Below the pieces are notes generated by a model. The model had not been told where the DNA came from. It saw only the letters and a program-made list of their open reading frames with translations, and did no database searches. 64,000 nucleotides of DNA. It comes from Crotophaga sulcirostris. Lineage: Eukaryota > Chordata > Aves > Cuculiformes > Crotophagidae. The stretch is from NCBI GenBank assembly GCA_013397455.1, contig VYZB01000273.1:1094745-1158744 (forward strand), written 5' to 3'. Each line of letters begins with the position of its first letter. The stretch's first letter is position 1. Shown piece by piece: positions 13,001 to 26,083 of this stretch. The position numbers were made by a program, and so were the translations under genes.

Positions 13001-16000
13001 GGTAAATGCATGGCAGTTCAGAAAGTGTTAAAAGAGGAGTTCTTGGAGGGCAGATGGTGAGAAAACAGAAAAGCCTACGGAGATTTTTAAAGAAAATGAG
13101 ATATTCTCTATATCAAATATATATTGTTAGTGGTTTTTTTTTAAATAGACTTGAACTGGAAAGAGTATCTGTGAGAATTGATGCCTGTCCTCCTACTCTA
13201 TCAAACTTTGTATCTTCATACAAAGAGCAGCAACTGTTCAAAAGGAAAGCAAATTACTTTTGTGTATATGTTAATTTTGTGAATTGAGTGGTGAGGGTAG
13301 GGGTGGCTATGGACAGAGCATGTTTCATGTATTTTGGAAGTACTGTTTAGATCTAAACTATAATAACATGTTTATAACATGCAAAATAGATGAGTTGACT
13401 TTTGTATTTACAGTTGAATAAATTAATTTACAGTGAAGTTAACCACAGTAATTAAGGGTCTTCTGCACTCTGGCCATTGCATCTCAGTCCTGTGGTGTGG
13501 TACAACCTGACTGGACTGCTCATCCACGTTTATGTTTATTTGTATATTTGGTGCTTGAGTGAGAAGTGTGTGTCAGACTCTGCAAGACCAGAACAGCTTG
13601 GAGCAAAGAGAGAAATCAGAATAACAAGAGTTACTGTGTGAACTAAGGAGAAACCCTGATTGGGTTCACTTTTACCTACACACTGAGGATGTTTAACTTG
13701 CATAAAAATCACCCAGTAGCCAGGCCAGTCGTTGGAGATGATTGTAAGGATAACAAAAATATCTCAGGATGTGTAACCTCAGTTCTGGTGATGCACAGGG
13801 GCAGCTGAACAGATGAAATAATGAAATAATGAAAGAAGCAATAATGGTAGGATCCACAGCTCCATTTAGTGTCCTTTGAATACCTGTCGCTATCTTAAAA
13901 ATCAGCTTCAGACGAGTGTCAGGAAGAAAAAACCAGAACTCCTTTTCAGCGTGAATATATCCCTTTTCACAAAGTAATGAACACTCTGAGTATTCGGAAA
14001 TAAAGTAAATGTCACAAGTAAAAATAACCACTGCAAAAGTTTTCAGCACTGATAAAAAAAAAACAACAACTCCCCAAATTCTATTATAATATCAGAAAAA
14101 AAATTTACTGGTACAGTAATCAGTGCAATACAAACTATATTTAGAAGCACTGCAATTATTACGTAATACATCATGAAGACCCTCTAGAGGTGGTGTTACC
14201 AGAGATCATAGGCTACTTCTGAAAGCCATTAAGGATCTCTCAGTTGCCAAACTAGTTCATCCATAACCAGTAATGTCCTCTCTGAAGCATTATTTTCTTA
14301 TCACATGAGACCTGTAGCAGAGAAACTTTAAATTTTAAGCCATGACTGTTGAAAGAAAAAGTAACCTTTACATCTTGGCTATTTTTTAATTAATACCTTT
14401 ATTATATCCTTGACCCAAGTTCTACAGTTATTGGAGGAATTAATCAACATACATGCTGGCATTTTTCTTTATTTGTTTCATTGTTTGTTTGGTTTTTTCT
14501 TCGCTCTCTGTTAGGCAATTTCTAAAGTAAAAATAATGATATATAGTTCCAAGGTAATGGAAGCCTGTTGGACTAAAGTAAAAAAAAAATTTCAGAATTT
14601 GGCAGAGGTTGAGGTGTTTAAACAAAAAATTGGTGTGAATTCATAAAAAACACTGTTGGAGAGTCATTTTCTTTCAGCAGGAATGTTTTAAAGTTTATCA
14701 ACTCTGGACACTTAACGAAAGACTTGGTTGTAAATTTTGGAATAGTAATATTATTGTTTTAGGGCCAATATCCTCTTACACTGGGAGCTGCAGAAGAATA
14801 TATTACAACACATACAGTGACATAGATAGTGACTGCTGTAACTTTTTTAAAAATCTCTTTTTTTTAATTTCAACTCAAAAAATGAAAGTTTGCATCTATG
14901 AAGTAATGCTCTTCAGCTTTTTTGGTGTTTGTGAAGAGATCATGTGCAACCTGATCGTTTGGTGTCTCAGAAGGTTCTTGTTGATCCATTCTCTTTTCTT
15001 ATTTAAGCATGATAAATTTCAGATTTATTTGCGAGAGTTTCTGAAGTGGCCTGTGTGGTGTCTTAAATGATATGACATGTATTTGGTAGTCATTCACCTA
15101 ATAGCTGATACCATTTTGAATATCTAAAACAAATGTGTTTTTCTACTGCTCTGTTAGGGATATTTCTGCAGAATAATATCTTCATTCTGAATTAATTCTC
15201 TTTATTGGAGGACAAGAAAAATCCATCGTTCTGTAATGTTTGTAAGTAAATTAAAGCAAGAACAGAAAAATGAATTCTTGAAGTGGTTGCACTGTTGCTG
15301 ATCCATATAGAAACTGTGGCACTAAGTCTGTATCCTGCTGGTCCCAAGGAGGCAGAATGTTGGCCTGATATATGAAGTTGTTGAACACCTGAGGATATAA
15401 GTGCATTCATAAATAGTTACACTGTGCAGGCTGCTAAGATAAAGTGTGCATAAAACAATAGGAAATCATTACTGTTATGTTTTGCATCCACTTTGCAAAA
15501 GGCTGAATGGCTACAGAAGGTGAAAACCAGTGAAGATCCAGGCCCAGGAGCTTTCCTAAGCAACAGAATACTTGCTCTTATTTTGGGGATTGCATCAAAA
15601 GCTTTCAATGAAAAGAAGTGTATGAATTTAAAAGTTTTCTTTGCTTTTAGCTGCAGATGTAAAATTAAGGCTGTTGAAGACAAAGTGGGCTGTCAGATTG
15701 TTTAATCACGGGATAGCAGTGTGTACTTCATGTGTGAGTGTGAGATTTTCCTTCACCCCGCTCAGCAGCTCTGAAGTGGTGAGTGGGATGTTAGCTTGTC
15801 ACCGTTTTATTGCAAAAAAAATCAAGAAATGTCTGATTAAGTCAGAGAAAAAGTTACTGCATTATTAAAATGGGGGAATCATTTTTTTCTTTCTTATGGT
15901 TTGTCAAATTTATAAAATATTATATTTCTCTTCGGATAGAGTTGCATACTGTGTAGCTCAGAGATAATCCCTATGGTCTTGGCATATGTTACTTAATTGT

Positions 16001-18090
16001 CTCAGAAGGAAATACCATAAATACCATGCTGTCATCTCCCATGGGCATTTGCTCATCTGTCACAGTGGGAGCTCCAGACTGGGTGAGGTGCTCTAAGACA
16101 TTTCTTAAACTATGTAAATCATAGCCATTTCTCCTTCCTACTTCCCAAATGGTCAATTATGTATAAACATGTGTTAATAAAAATTTACTTCTTTTGCCTC
16201 CGAGGTACACACCCAGAAAGCTATGTGAGTATGATAAACTATAAATGCCATTAATATGTGATTCAACCTATGACATAAATTACTGATTTAAAATGCCAAC
16301 ACAGATATGGAAGACTGTGGGATTCAGGCCCACAGTAGAGGCAAAACAAAAGTATCAATAGAAGTCATTAAAGAAACTGGAGAAATTTCTGTGTTTTTCC
16401 TATTTTCTTTTAAGGAATCTATTTTGTATCTACCTACTGAGTGAAAAGCCATTAGAAGATTATGGTGAAAGTATGCTAAAGGCATACACATTTGCTCTTT
16501 AATGACCTCTGTACAGGTTGGGTTACTGTATGAGGTAGAAACCAGACAAGGTTGAAGCAAACAACTGTAGTGAATATTGATGCATATAGACAATGGATTG
16601 GTGGCTAAAACGGTCTGTTATCCTTAGCTGTATCAATGAATAACCATGAGATGCCCAAGGGGTGTAAGGAAAAGGCCATGTTTTAGGACAGTCCACATTG
16701 TTGGTGGGGTTTTTTGACTTCAAACAGCCCGTGGCAAGCACAATCTATTTATCTGATCCTTATTTCGCAGTCTAAATCAACTTGCAGGCTGTATTTATAT
16801 AGGTCATCATGGTTGTTTTGAAGCAGAATCTCTGATTGAATTTACACTCATCCATATTTAGGATATATAGCCAGTCAATGAAGTATTAAAACTGATGGCA
16901 CAGTATTGATGAATATTCCTTAGATATCTAATGCTGAAATATTTCTGATGTACTGGTAAACTGAATCAGCCCCATGTATTGCTGCTGTGTCAGTGGTGAG
17001 TCTGGAAAACTGTTGTATCAGATGGACAATTTTTTGTCCTTTTTTTCTGAGATGCATAGAACTTCAGATACAGGTGGGTATAAGCCAAATATCTTTAAAG
17101 CATTTAATTAATATTTATTAATACTTACATAACTTCTGAGGCAAGATGAGAAAGATACTGCATAGTATTAACACAAAAACTTGGTCCGAAAATTACTTAG
17201 AACTGAGGTTGAGTCATTTATAGGAAAAATGATGCAGTGATATTGTTTGTGTGTAGAGAAACTTTCTATAGTTTTTGTTAAAAACTAGAAGGTGAAGAAA
17301 GATGAAGAGGGTAGCATTGAATTCTAAAATAGTAGTTTAAAAAGGGGGATTAGACCATGATGGAGATTGTACTGTGGCATGGCCAAGGTGCAGGGGACAG
17401 CGATGAAGTGAAGAAGGTGTCACTGCTTTCAAATTGATCCCTTTCTCCAAATCTCAAATGCAAATGTGGCAACCTGAACATCTAAGTAATCCTCTTTCTT
17501 CCCATTTCCAAACAGCTGCAAATACACTCGGAATTCAGGCTTCTCTGTTGAGGGTTAGTCTCTTTTATCAAGCCCTCAGAAAACTTTCATGATGCAAATG
17601 TTTTTTTACCAGAGTGCTTTCATTTGGAAGGGAGGATTTAAAGCAAAGTAATTTCAATTTTATTTTCCCATTCATGTTTCATAGCTTAAAAAGCATAAAT
17701 GCACTGTTCTTTATTTTAGGGTAAGAACTCTGTGTATTAAATATTTTCACATTTGGTAGTATCAGAAGTAAAAAGGATAACTAGCTGGAAGTTTGCTTTT
17801 TTGATGCTAGGACTTTTTGGCTCATACTTGCAGGGTCAAATAGATAAGTGTGAATTATGATGAATTTGTATGTTTCCCTTCTCTCCTTCAGAAAAAAATG
17901 TTCAGTGTAATATGAGGCATTTGAATTTATTACCATTCATCAAAGACAGCTTTTGGCAGCATTTTATCACCAACGAACTCATTGGCATATAAAAACAATG
18001 CATGTGCTGTTCCGTGAAGCAGGAAAGGAAATTTGATGGGAAGGTCTATTACATCACTTGAGCAAGTCTTTTTTTTTTTTAACCAAATAA
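13001..18090. other. Non-coding stretch, no feature recognised
   Basis: Unique AT-rich sequence. The longest frame (118 codons, minus strand, 13693-14049) and the 15493-15868 plus-strand frames lack recognisable domains. T12 at 18069-18080 is the only clear simple tract. Confidence 0.5.
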
Positions 18091-18175
18091 AATCCTAGAG
18101 GCGCCATTCGCGTTGCTGTAGCTAAAGGCCATCATAAAACCCTGTTTTCACGGTGTTGTATATCGTTACTGAACC
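18091..18175. promoter_or_regulatory. Short CpG-containing block in AT-rich DNA (possible conserved non-coding element)
   Basis: This 85-bp block carries GGCGCCATTCGCGTTGCTG plus further CpGs in TTTCACGGTG and TATATCGTTAC, five or six CpGs in a neighbourhood that has almost none. It is not part of any repeat I recognise. CpG retention in a depleted background often marks conserved or unmethylated regulatory DNA, but no promoter motif is evident, so the call is tentative. Confidence 0.25.
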
Positions 18176-19627
18176 ATTAAAAACTATACTACCTTTAAAA
18201 CTAACATTTTGTGGAGGACTCAGTTTGGAAAGGGGAATGTGCCTGTGTATTTTTAAATTGGGGAAAATATTTTTCAGTTAAAAAGGTCAAGCAGCTAATA
18301 CTTACTCACTTTGTTCAATTTTAGGACCATTTAATATTTATGTTCTTATGCTTAAGCTTCTATATATGAGGAATTTTTTAAAATGTCCATTTTTTTTCTC
18401 CTCCAAAATCTATTTTTGTGGGAAGAAATTAACTTAATAGTAAGATTGATTATGTCCTGATCACACAGAGACACCAGCACGTTCACAATTTTACATTCTC
18501 TGAGTGGTACTGGGGAGCTAAGAATGCTTCGTACATCCTTGCTGCTTGTGTGGGACTGGAAAAGTGAGTACCCACCACCTTTTAGTAGTTACAATTGTAT
18601 GAAGTGCCACTAGTATCTATGCCATTACAACTGCACTTAAAATGATAGTAGTAATGAATAGCCATAATTTTATTGTAAACCCATGATTTGATTTGCTAAA
18701 GTGTCTGCAGTGAGGAGAGAGGAGTTGTGTATCCTTGAGTCAAATAATGTTATCTTCCAAACATCCGTCTGAACGTGGAACCCTTTATCCTTCCTTAATC
18801 CTTCATTTTGTGTGATAATAGAAAATCTTCTATAATCTACATAATGATAAACTCTTAAAATGCAGGTAATATTGTAGTGCAAGTAATCTCTCTTCCTTTG
18901 AGGAGATGTGTTACACTTTCTATTGAAGGACCAAAGGTCTTGATAGCGTTATTGTGTCATAGTGATGTAAAAGTATTAAACAGTATTATTTGGATGCAAC
19001 ATTTTCACTGTGCATTTCATGTAGGAAAGTCCATGTAATTTTAATTTTTCATTTTAGAATCATCTGCTACACCTTCTCTGATGAGAAACTTTTATTCCGT
19101 CCTTAAGTAGCATTATTCATTTCCTTGCATGTTACAGAATTAGTTAAAGCACCTAAATGATGGCATATTAAAATGAATGAAAATAAAGCATGGTGGTATG
19201 TGTTATAAAGCAGTCCATCTGTACTGGTTATCTGATTACAGGATATTCATTCCCTGATCGTGGATGCAAATTGCATCAGCTGCTCTGTGACCTTCAATGT
19301 CTAATTATTCTTAGTTAATATTAGGCACCTGAGTTTTATCAAGAAAATATAGTCTGTGTGTACTTGTGAATAAATATGAAAAGTGTCAGTATATCGCCAT
19401 TGCTAATTTAAGTCCAGTTAAAATGTCTGATGAACCATATGTAGACGTGAATCATATGTCTACTTTATTATTGTGTGCTACATTACTAATAGAGCAAAAA
19501 TGTTCTTTTTCTATGTGATTATGATATAATTTAAAAATTTTAGTAGCATAAGGCTAGCGTCTTACTAGAGATATGCAATCACGAGGTTAATAACCAAAGG
19601 CAAATAATAAATAGCGACAGCTGTGTA
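18176..19627. other. Non-coding stretch, no feature recognised
   Basis: AT-rich unique DNA. A CATATGTAGAC / CATATGTCTAC near-repeat lies near 19436-19465 and also gives a GTAGAC...GTCTAC inverted pair. Nothing else stands out. Confidence 0.5.
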
Positions 19628-19817
19628 GGGCAATGAAGCTGGTGAAGGGTCTGGAGAACAAGTCTTATGAGGAGCAACTGAGGGACCTGGGATTGTTTAG
19701 TCCGGAGAAGAGAAGGCTGAGGGAAGACCTTATTGCTTTCTACAGTTACCTGAAAGGAGGTTGTAGTGAGGTGGGTGTTGACCTATTCTTGCAAATAACA
19801 AGGAGGCGGACACATGG
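19628..19817 (+). pseudogene. CR1 LINE ORF2 C-terminal fragment
   Basis: An open plus-strand frame (starting at 19633) encodes the hallmark CR1 ORF2 C-terminal region: [20 protein letters not shown], then [27 protein letters not shown] and a decayed ITRRRTHG where CR1 has VTSDRTRG. This region follows the reverse-transcriptase domain. About 60 codons remain in frame. Unlike most CR1 copies, which are only 5' truncated, this one appears to lose its 3' end as well: after about 19817 no CR1 3' UTR or octamer tail is seen, suggesting a deletion or later rearrangement. It cannot make a functional protein. Confidence 0.92.
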
Positions 19818-20085
19818 TGGAAGCTCAGTCTTAAATTATTATTATTTGTGTAAAAAATGGAGCTATAGCTGAAGTAGGCAAACTGAATAGATTGCATCCA
19901 CAAAAGTCTTATTTTTAGAGATTTTTTTGTAGGACCAAACCCAGCAAGATTCCTCCCACCAAATTCTCCTCTAAAAACTTTTAAAAACCCCCAGCTTGGT
20001 GTAAGTAAATGGTAAAGTCTCTGAGTGCTTTCAATTTTGTGCTTTTTAAAATTCTACCTTGGTGATTATTCAACAACCCAATTCA
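19818..20085. other. Non-coding stretch, no feature recognised
   Basis: Short AT-rich interval with a run of small TTTTTAGAG and AAAACTTTTAAAA motifs. No CR1 tail was found here despite the preceding CR1 ORF2 fragment. Confidence 0.5.
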
Positions 20086-20262
20086 TGCAGCCGAAGCGTT
20101 TGGTTTAGCAGTGTTGTGGTTTGGGGCTGAAGGACTTTGCCATGGGGGCTCCATGTTAGTTGTGAGAGAGAAGGAGAGCTGGAAACAGTAATGAGCGTGG
20201 AGCTGAGCACAGGCTGCAGCGCACGTGGAAGCGAGCGTAGCAGCTGCACAAAAGCGCCAGTT
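20086..20262. promoter_or_regulatory. CpG cluster with a CACGTG E-box
   Basis: About eight CpGs lie within roughly 180 bp (GCCGAAGCG, GAGCGTGG, AGCGCACGTGG, AAGCGAGCGTAG, AAGCGCC), far above the surroundings. A canonical CACGTG E-box sits at 20222-20227 and a CAGCTG at about 20241-20246. No TATA box or recognisable exon accompanies it. A regulatory element or remnant of a GC-rich insertion are both possible. Confidence 0.25.
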
Positions 20263-20865
20263 CTCCTAATTTCTGCCTGCATTTCTGTTGTGAAGGTTGA
20301 ATTTCCAATTTTCAATTATCTTGTGCAACTGGCAGAATGAACCTGGTTAAAAAAAATACGTCTTTTGAAGTACTTCTCTATATTTTTGCCTTGCAGATAT
20401 GGTAGGGTATGTTTGCAGTTGTAAAAAAAATCAGAATTTAGCACTTAGTGGAAGCTGTCAACGTTAGCAAAGTATACAGGCTGCTTGAGGGGCAGGGGAA
20501 GACAAGAAATACTCTTTGTGGATCTCTACCTGCATAGCAAACACAGTTCATCGTGAGGCTTTGTCCAGCAGGTACTCATTTCTCCTAAACAGCCTCACAA
20601 TTACACTGGCAAAGAAACCAGCTTGCCTAACTCAGAAAGCTGCATATATATATATGTGTGGATGTATTTTCTTGCTAAAGCCCTAAAAAATGGTATAGAA
20701 ATGCTTAATGCATTTGAAGAATACTAAAAATGCACTACATTTTCACAGGAGCTCTCATTATTACAGGATGAGTTAGCCTATCTGAATTAGAAATACATTA
20801 GCAAAGGGATTTGGGTAGACATGTCTATATGGATTAAACAGAGCTGCACTTTGCTTTCCTGAGGT
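20263..20865. other. Non-coding stretch, no feature recognised
   Basis: Unique sequence with a short TATATATATATG run near 20645-20656. No gene, repeat family or regulatory motif is supported. Confidence 0.5.
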
Positions 20866-20920
20866 TTTTTTTTCCTTTCTTTTTTTTTTTCCTTTCTTTT
20901 TCTTTTTCCTTCCCCCTCTA
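20866..20920. repeat. Polypyrimidine (T/C) tract
   Basis: About 55 bp composed almost only of T with interspersed CC and C (repeated TTTCCTTTCTTTT units). Homopurine-homopyrimidine tracts of this kind can adopt triplex structure and are hotspots for length variation. No flanking SINE body is recognised. Confidence 0.85.
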
Positions 20921-23900
20921 TTCCTCAATCATAATGAGAGGTGATTGAATTTATTTGGGCAAAATCCAGGCTGAACCCAGGAAAGGATATTTTCAGAGTT
21001 ATCCTTTTTAGATACTTGCCATATCAACTAAGATCTGTTTTTAGGCCTAGTTATTTAAGGCTGCCTTAAAGACTAATGAAATATGGTGTGATGGATGTTA
21101 CCCTGTTTCAGGGACTTTAAAGTAAGTTACTTTCAGAAATGGAAAAAAAAACCCTATAATCTTCCAACCCTGCTTTGGTGCTACTTTTCAAGATCATACA
21201 TTCATTTTCAGTAGTAAGATGCTCTATGTAATGTATATGTTAATCTTCGAAAAAAGGTTAGTTCTGAATTTTCCTTAACTGAGATTCATAATTGTGGAGA
21301 CAGTCTTGAAAAGGAGGGTGAGCACAGTTTAAAAATGCTTCTGTTTTTACCTCTGTGAGTGGTAAGATCTTAAAAGCACCTAAGTGAATTAGGAGCAAAA
21401 GTGGAAATCCTCTCGCAGCTGTACAATAGCGCATTACTGCTTGACAGTTTGTGCATTTTGATAAGTGACATACTGTAGCATTAGCATTTTGTCACTGTCT
21501 TCTTTGCAAAGCCAGATATATTTAGGCTTCTAAACCTGAAATCCTGCCTTCTATGCTCGGGAGATTATATTTTTTTATTATTATTATTTTTACAACATGG
21601 TATATTTAGGAAAATAGCATGCCATCGGTTTGTCACTTTCTAGGTCATATTTGTATTATAGTTATAGGATGACCCACATATATTTGTGAGATTTGTTTCT
21701 AGATAGACTATGCAGTCATTTCTATTGAAAGCCCTTGAAAGTAAATAGTTATAATAAGTGACATCCTTAAAGAAATGATTCTGTGACATTAAATTTTTAA
21801 ATTAAGATACAATATCCTTTATATTTTTTGGCTTACATACTTGATTTCTATTTTGTTATAAACTAAGTATCTATTTTTAAGATTATTTGGACTTCTTTAC
21901 TCACCCTGTATTTCCAAAGTGCATTGAAGCTTTTTGTATTTAAAAATGTAGCACACTTAAAATCAAGTAAGTACAGTTGCTTCAAGAATCCTTTTTAGTA
22001 TTCATTTGTATTTCAGTGGTTTGACAATCGTCTTGTCTCTTCTGTTCAAGTGAAAGTGTTACCTATCAGGCATAAAGAGCTACATGTAATGCCCCAAAAA
22101 CATAATATGATGATTGCTAACTTTGTAGAGCATGAAGTAAATAAGGATGACAATGTAAAGGCCTAATTTACACCTGAACAGGGCCAAAAAATGAGAAAAA
22201 AAAAATTATGTCAGTTCTGGGTCTTCAGTTCAACCACATATTCATAAAGAGAAAACGCTGCTGAAATGAGGTTTAAGAATCTGACTTGAAAGGTCATGAA
22301 ATTCAGATTTACATCTAAAATTCATTGCATTGTTCCTCGCTGTAGCAGAGATCTTGTAACAAGGAGTGATGTTACTTACAGTGCTTCGTCTCTGGTCGCT
22401 CTGGAGAATAAACCACTAAGTGGGATTCCTTTTGAGAGTCATTTTATCAGACTGTTATAGCTCTTCGGACTGGGACCAAATACAGCCTGCATTTAGATGA
22501 GCCTCTAAAATGGCTATTTTTTATTAGTAATTTGTGTAATATAGATTTCCATATTTTAGACGATGATTTCCATATTTTTACTTCTCAGTTCATTTAAGAG
22601 AGGTAAAATTAAATGTTTGTTCTTTGCAATCTGCATGAACTATACTGGGAGAATAAAATTATATTTTAATAAGAAAATTGAGGAGTGCATTAAAAAATTG
22701 CCCCTTAGAATGAAATGGAGCTATACTGTAAGTTTTCTCTGGAGTGTTTTTGTATACAAGTCAGAGTGCTGTCCGGGTAAGGAGAAAGGGAGAAGGGTCT
22801 CATTCCACGCTAGGATTTTCACAGTTTTGAGAAAGTTGATGCACACATCAGGAGAGCCAAGAATATCATCGTTTAAACACTCGCTTGCCTTTTTCTCAGT
22901 CAGGCAGAATAGTGAGGAGAAGCTAGATCCTCCATGTCCTCCATATGTCTGCCTGTGATTTTGGTGAAAATTTGATTCAGAGTATGAAAACTTTCCAGTT
23001 TTATTCCTGTGTAAAATTTTGATTTGAGCGTCTTGGCAATTTCAGATAAAAAACATTTTGCTGGAGACATCTTCCTGCACTTAACACAGAAAGAATGAAA
23101 ACAGTGATGCAAGGACTGTTTCATTTAATACCTTTTTTTTCCTCCACATGCAAAGAACCTTATTTGACAAAAATCAGCCCACAGTGTTCAAGAAACTGTC
23201 TGCATCTTTTAACTATTTTTGTCTGTTGCTGGAAGAGTTGTGGTGGGTGACGCAAGTGCAGTGGCAGCGCAGAGTTTCTGCCATAGAAAAGGACAGAAAG
23301 AAGGGACTGGTGAGTAATATGAATAAAATTTCAATTGCAGAATTAAAATAGCAAGTGACAAAAGAGGAAATATCTGTCTGGACAACAATACTCTAGAAAA
23401 AACAACTACTTTTTGACGTCCTGTTTCTGCAGTATCTAAGCAGCTCACAGATTTCTGTTTAGTCCTTTTGTGCCCATGAATTTGGGATGCACCTTTATTC
23501 CCAAGCAGATACCCTCTAGTAAAAAAGTTACTAAGTCCATCCATCAAATATTCAGAATCCTAATCATAATGTCATTCCTCAAAGTTATAATTGGTCTTTC
23601 ATTAAACACTTCTATTGATGCTTTCTCAGGAAGCTCCAAAGCCCTTTCTGCAAACAAATATTGTTATATTTATCCTACTATCTTATAGGTCACAGAAAAT
23701 CTAAAAAATAATTAAAATTGCATATTTTAGATGAACTTTGTGACATTGCAGTAGAGGTGTTAGTTCTTGCCCATGTGATAACTATTTTCTTATGAATTCC
23801 TGCCATTATTCAGTGAATTTTAACTGAGAACACATTTACGTCTAAATTCAATATTCCTCTAACAGAGGATGTTGGCTTCAAAAGGCAGTATTTTTGTAAA

Positions 23901-24964
23901 CAGAGCATTGATTTCATACTTCTGGCTGTAACAGAATGTAACCAATATATTTCTGGATGCTTGTACTTCTTGTATTAAAATATTGGGTGTAGATTGCCTT
24001 AGGTAGCAGTTTTTTCAAGAAATACTCCATAAGATAATGTTAATCATTATTCTGTCTCTGTTTCACCATGTTTAATTTACAATAGATTAGTGAAATGACT
24101 TCATTACAGGTATTTAGAGTAGATTAGTAAATTCATTTGTGCTGATTGAGTCCGCATTGATTTGTGATGATTGGCTCCACAGCATATATATCTGGTTAGA
24201 AGCTGACCTGAAAAAGTATAAATGTGCTGGGGCTGTCTTCCTATTGTAATTGTATGGGCTTACTTCATTGCGTTACGTGTACGTTATTGCAATCGAACTA
24301 AAATAGGTCTGTTTTTCACTGTGTGCAATTTAGTCATACATCAATACATTTTTAATTAAAAGAGTATGACAGGTACAATAGTAGAGTACTCCAAATAATT
24401 TTCTAAAGCAGTGCATTTCTTCAAAGACAGGTAATCAGAATCTGTCTCAGTTAGATAGTGAATGTATAATTTTTATTAAGATATATGATTAAACATCTAA
24501 AAACTTTAAGCTAAAATGTCAAAATCTGGTGGGAAGCCCTGTACTATGAATATTTTAAGTTTATAATAGCAAAGTGAGGCCTTCTTGACAAGGGAAAAAG
24601 ATCTTACCATACAACTTGATTAGCTCATTTTGTGATAATAGTCAACATTAGAATAGCGTAACACTATTTAAATGCTTTTATCCCCTCTCTGCCTCCATGT
24701 CAGAGACGAAGTTAAGGTAGATAGCTCCATTAATTGCTTTGAGGTATCTACTCACAAGGTCAGTTAGTGGTAGAAAATGGATTGTTGTTTCTCCACAATT
24801 TCCTTAGCTAATAATGCCAAAGGAACTTGACAAGAAGTGTTTCGTGCAAGAACGTGAAGACTCCAGTGGGACAGATTATAATCTGCCTTGAAATAGCTTT
24901 GTCCTGTAAAGCTGCCTTGCCAATAATGCAAACAACTGTAGAAGGATTTTCCTACTGAAATGAC
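20921..24964. other. Non-coding AT-rich stretch, no gene recognised
   Basis: Includes a T-rich/ATT run near 21570-21590. The 131-codon plus-strand frame at 22563-22958 has no recognisable domain. Nothing in this span resembles a bird mobile element that I can name. Confidence 0.5.
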
Positions 24965-25003
24965 TGTAAGGTTGCATTGTAAGGTTGCGTTATAAGGTTG
25001 TAA
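24965..25003. repeat. Three-copy 13-bp tandem repeat
   Basis: Units TGTAAGGTTGCAT (24965-24977), TGTAAGGTTGCGT (24978-24990) and TATAAGGTTGTAA (24991-25003). The first two differ at one position and the third is more diverged, so this is a short, old or slowly evolving minisatellite seed. Confidence 0.9.
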
Positions 25004-26024
25004 AGTAGTTAAGATGATAAAGGTTTAATGGCCATTTAACTCTTTCTAGCTTAAATGCCAGAGCTGATGGTGGGATCTGGAAATTCTGAGAGTCTTGACG
25101 TAGGAGGGAGTTGGCAGAAGTTGATTAAGTTGAGATCAGCCTGAGAGCCTGTTTTAGTTGTCTTTGCTCTTAGGTATCATGGGTAGGAATACCACAAGAA
25201 ACACGACCAGCTATGATTTGTAATTGATTTCGAAAGCCTTCTCCTAACTCTAATTGTGCTATGGTGAGTGAAGGAAGAGAAAAGAGAATATAGCATCCTC
25301 AAAAAACCACTTACTTTCCTCTTAGCTAAGTGTATTAACACTATCACTCGTTAATAGTAAATTAGTGAATGATTTTTGCAGGAAATCATTAGAGCACACA
25401 AGGTTTTGGGTGACAGATATTTCCATGCATGCTGGGGTTGCTGAAAATTCCTTCATTTCCATAGCTCTCAAATCAGAGTTTATCAAGTAGCTTCTTTAAA
25501 AATAACAATAATAATTAAAAGAAAGTAGCAGGACAATTACAAATGAAATGCTTTGAATTATGTGGTTTTTTTAATTATTGTTACTTCTTTTCTCACAGAA
25601 ATAAAAGGCTAAAAATCACCATAAGCTTAAACAACAATTTTGACTTTGAATGTTTTTTCTTCAATTTTCCATATTAAAATAATTTCACTTTGAAACTATT
25701 TGTTTAATAGTACCCCTGGAATTATTTTACTGATTTGCCTTAGCTCCCATTGAACATAATTTTTTGCTCCAATATATATGATCTTCTTTAGACATCAGAA
25801 GTGACATTTCTTTCTGCACTTCTTTGTGCTTTTGTGGTTACACTTGAAGTACTAAATATTTGGCTGGAAATCCTCTCTCTCTTCCCTTTCTTTAATGTAC
25901 GTCACATTGGAGACAGAATGGAAAATTTGGATTCAATTTCAAATGTGTGCCTGCATGTACCTACCTCATCAGAGGTGCAGAGTCCCAAAAGGAGATCCTG
26001 AGATACCTGGGACTTCTTGCCTCA
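25004..26024. other. Non-coding stretch, no feature recognised
   Basis: AT-rich unique DNA, with a short AATAATAATTAAAA patch near 25502-25520. No gene or repeat family is supported. Confidence 0.5.
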
Positions 26025-26083
26025 GCTTTGAGAAATCATGTAAACTTCCTATGCCTCTGTGAAATGGAGATAAGAAATTATTT
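26025..26083 (+). mobile_element. Short MIR-like SINE relic
   Basis: Sense-orientation similarity to the MIR core: GAGAAATCATGTAAACTTCC followed by TATGCCTCTGTGAAATGGAGATAA reads like the family's GGGCAAGTCACTTAACCTC...TGCCTC...TGTAAAATGGGGATAA. Only about 60 bp is recognisable and a few bases between TGCCTC and TGTGAAATGG are missing relative to the family. The match is by memory of the family pattern, so the call is moderate. Confidence 0.4.

Noticed and set aside
21150..21185. CTTCCAACCCTGC as a CR1 tail
   Set aside because: Only this short word matches; the preceding and following sequence has no other CR1 block.
22563..22958. 131-codon plus-strand frame with a hydrophobic start
   Set aside because: Composition typical of translated AT-rich DNA; no family similarity and no exon signals supporting it.
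24671..24790. Possible further MIR-like antisense relic (GACGAAGTTAAGG ... AAGGTCAGTTAGTGGTAG)
   Set aside because: Only two short words resemble the MIR core and the spacing does not fit well.
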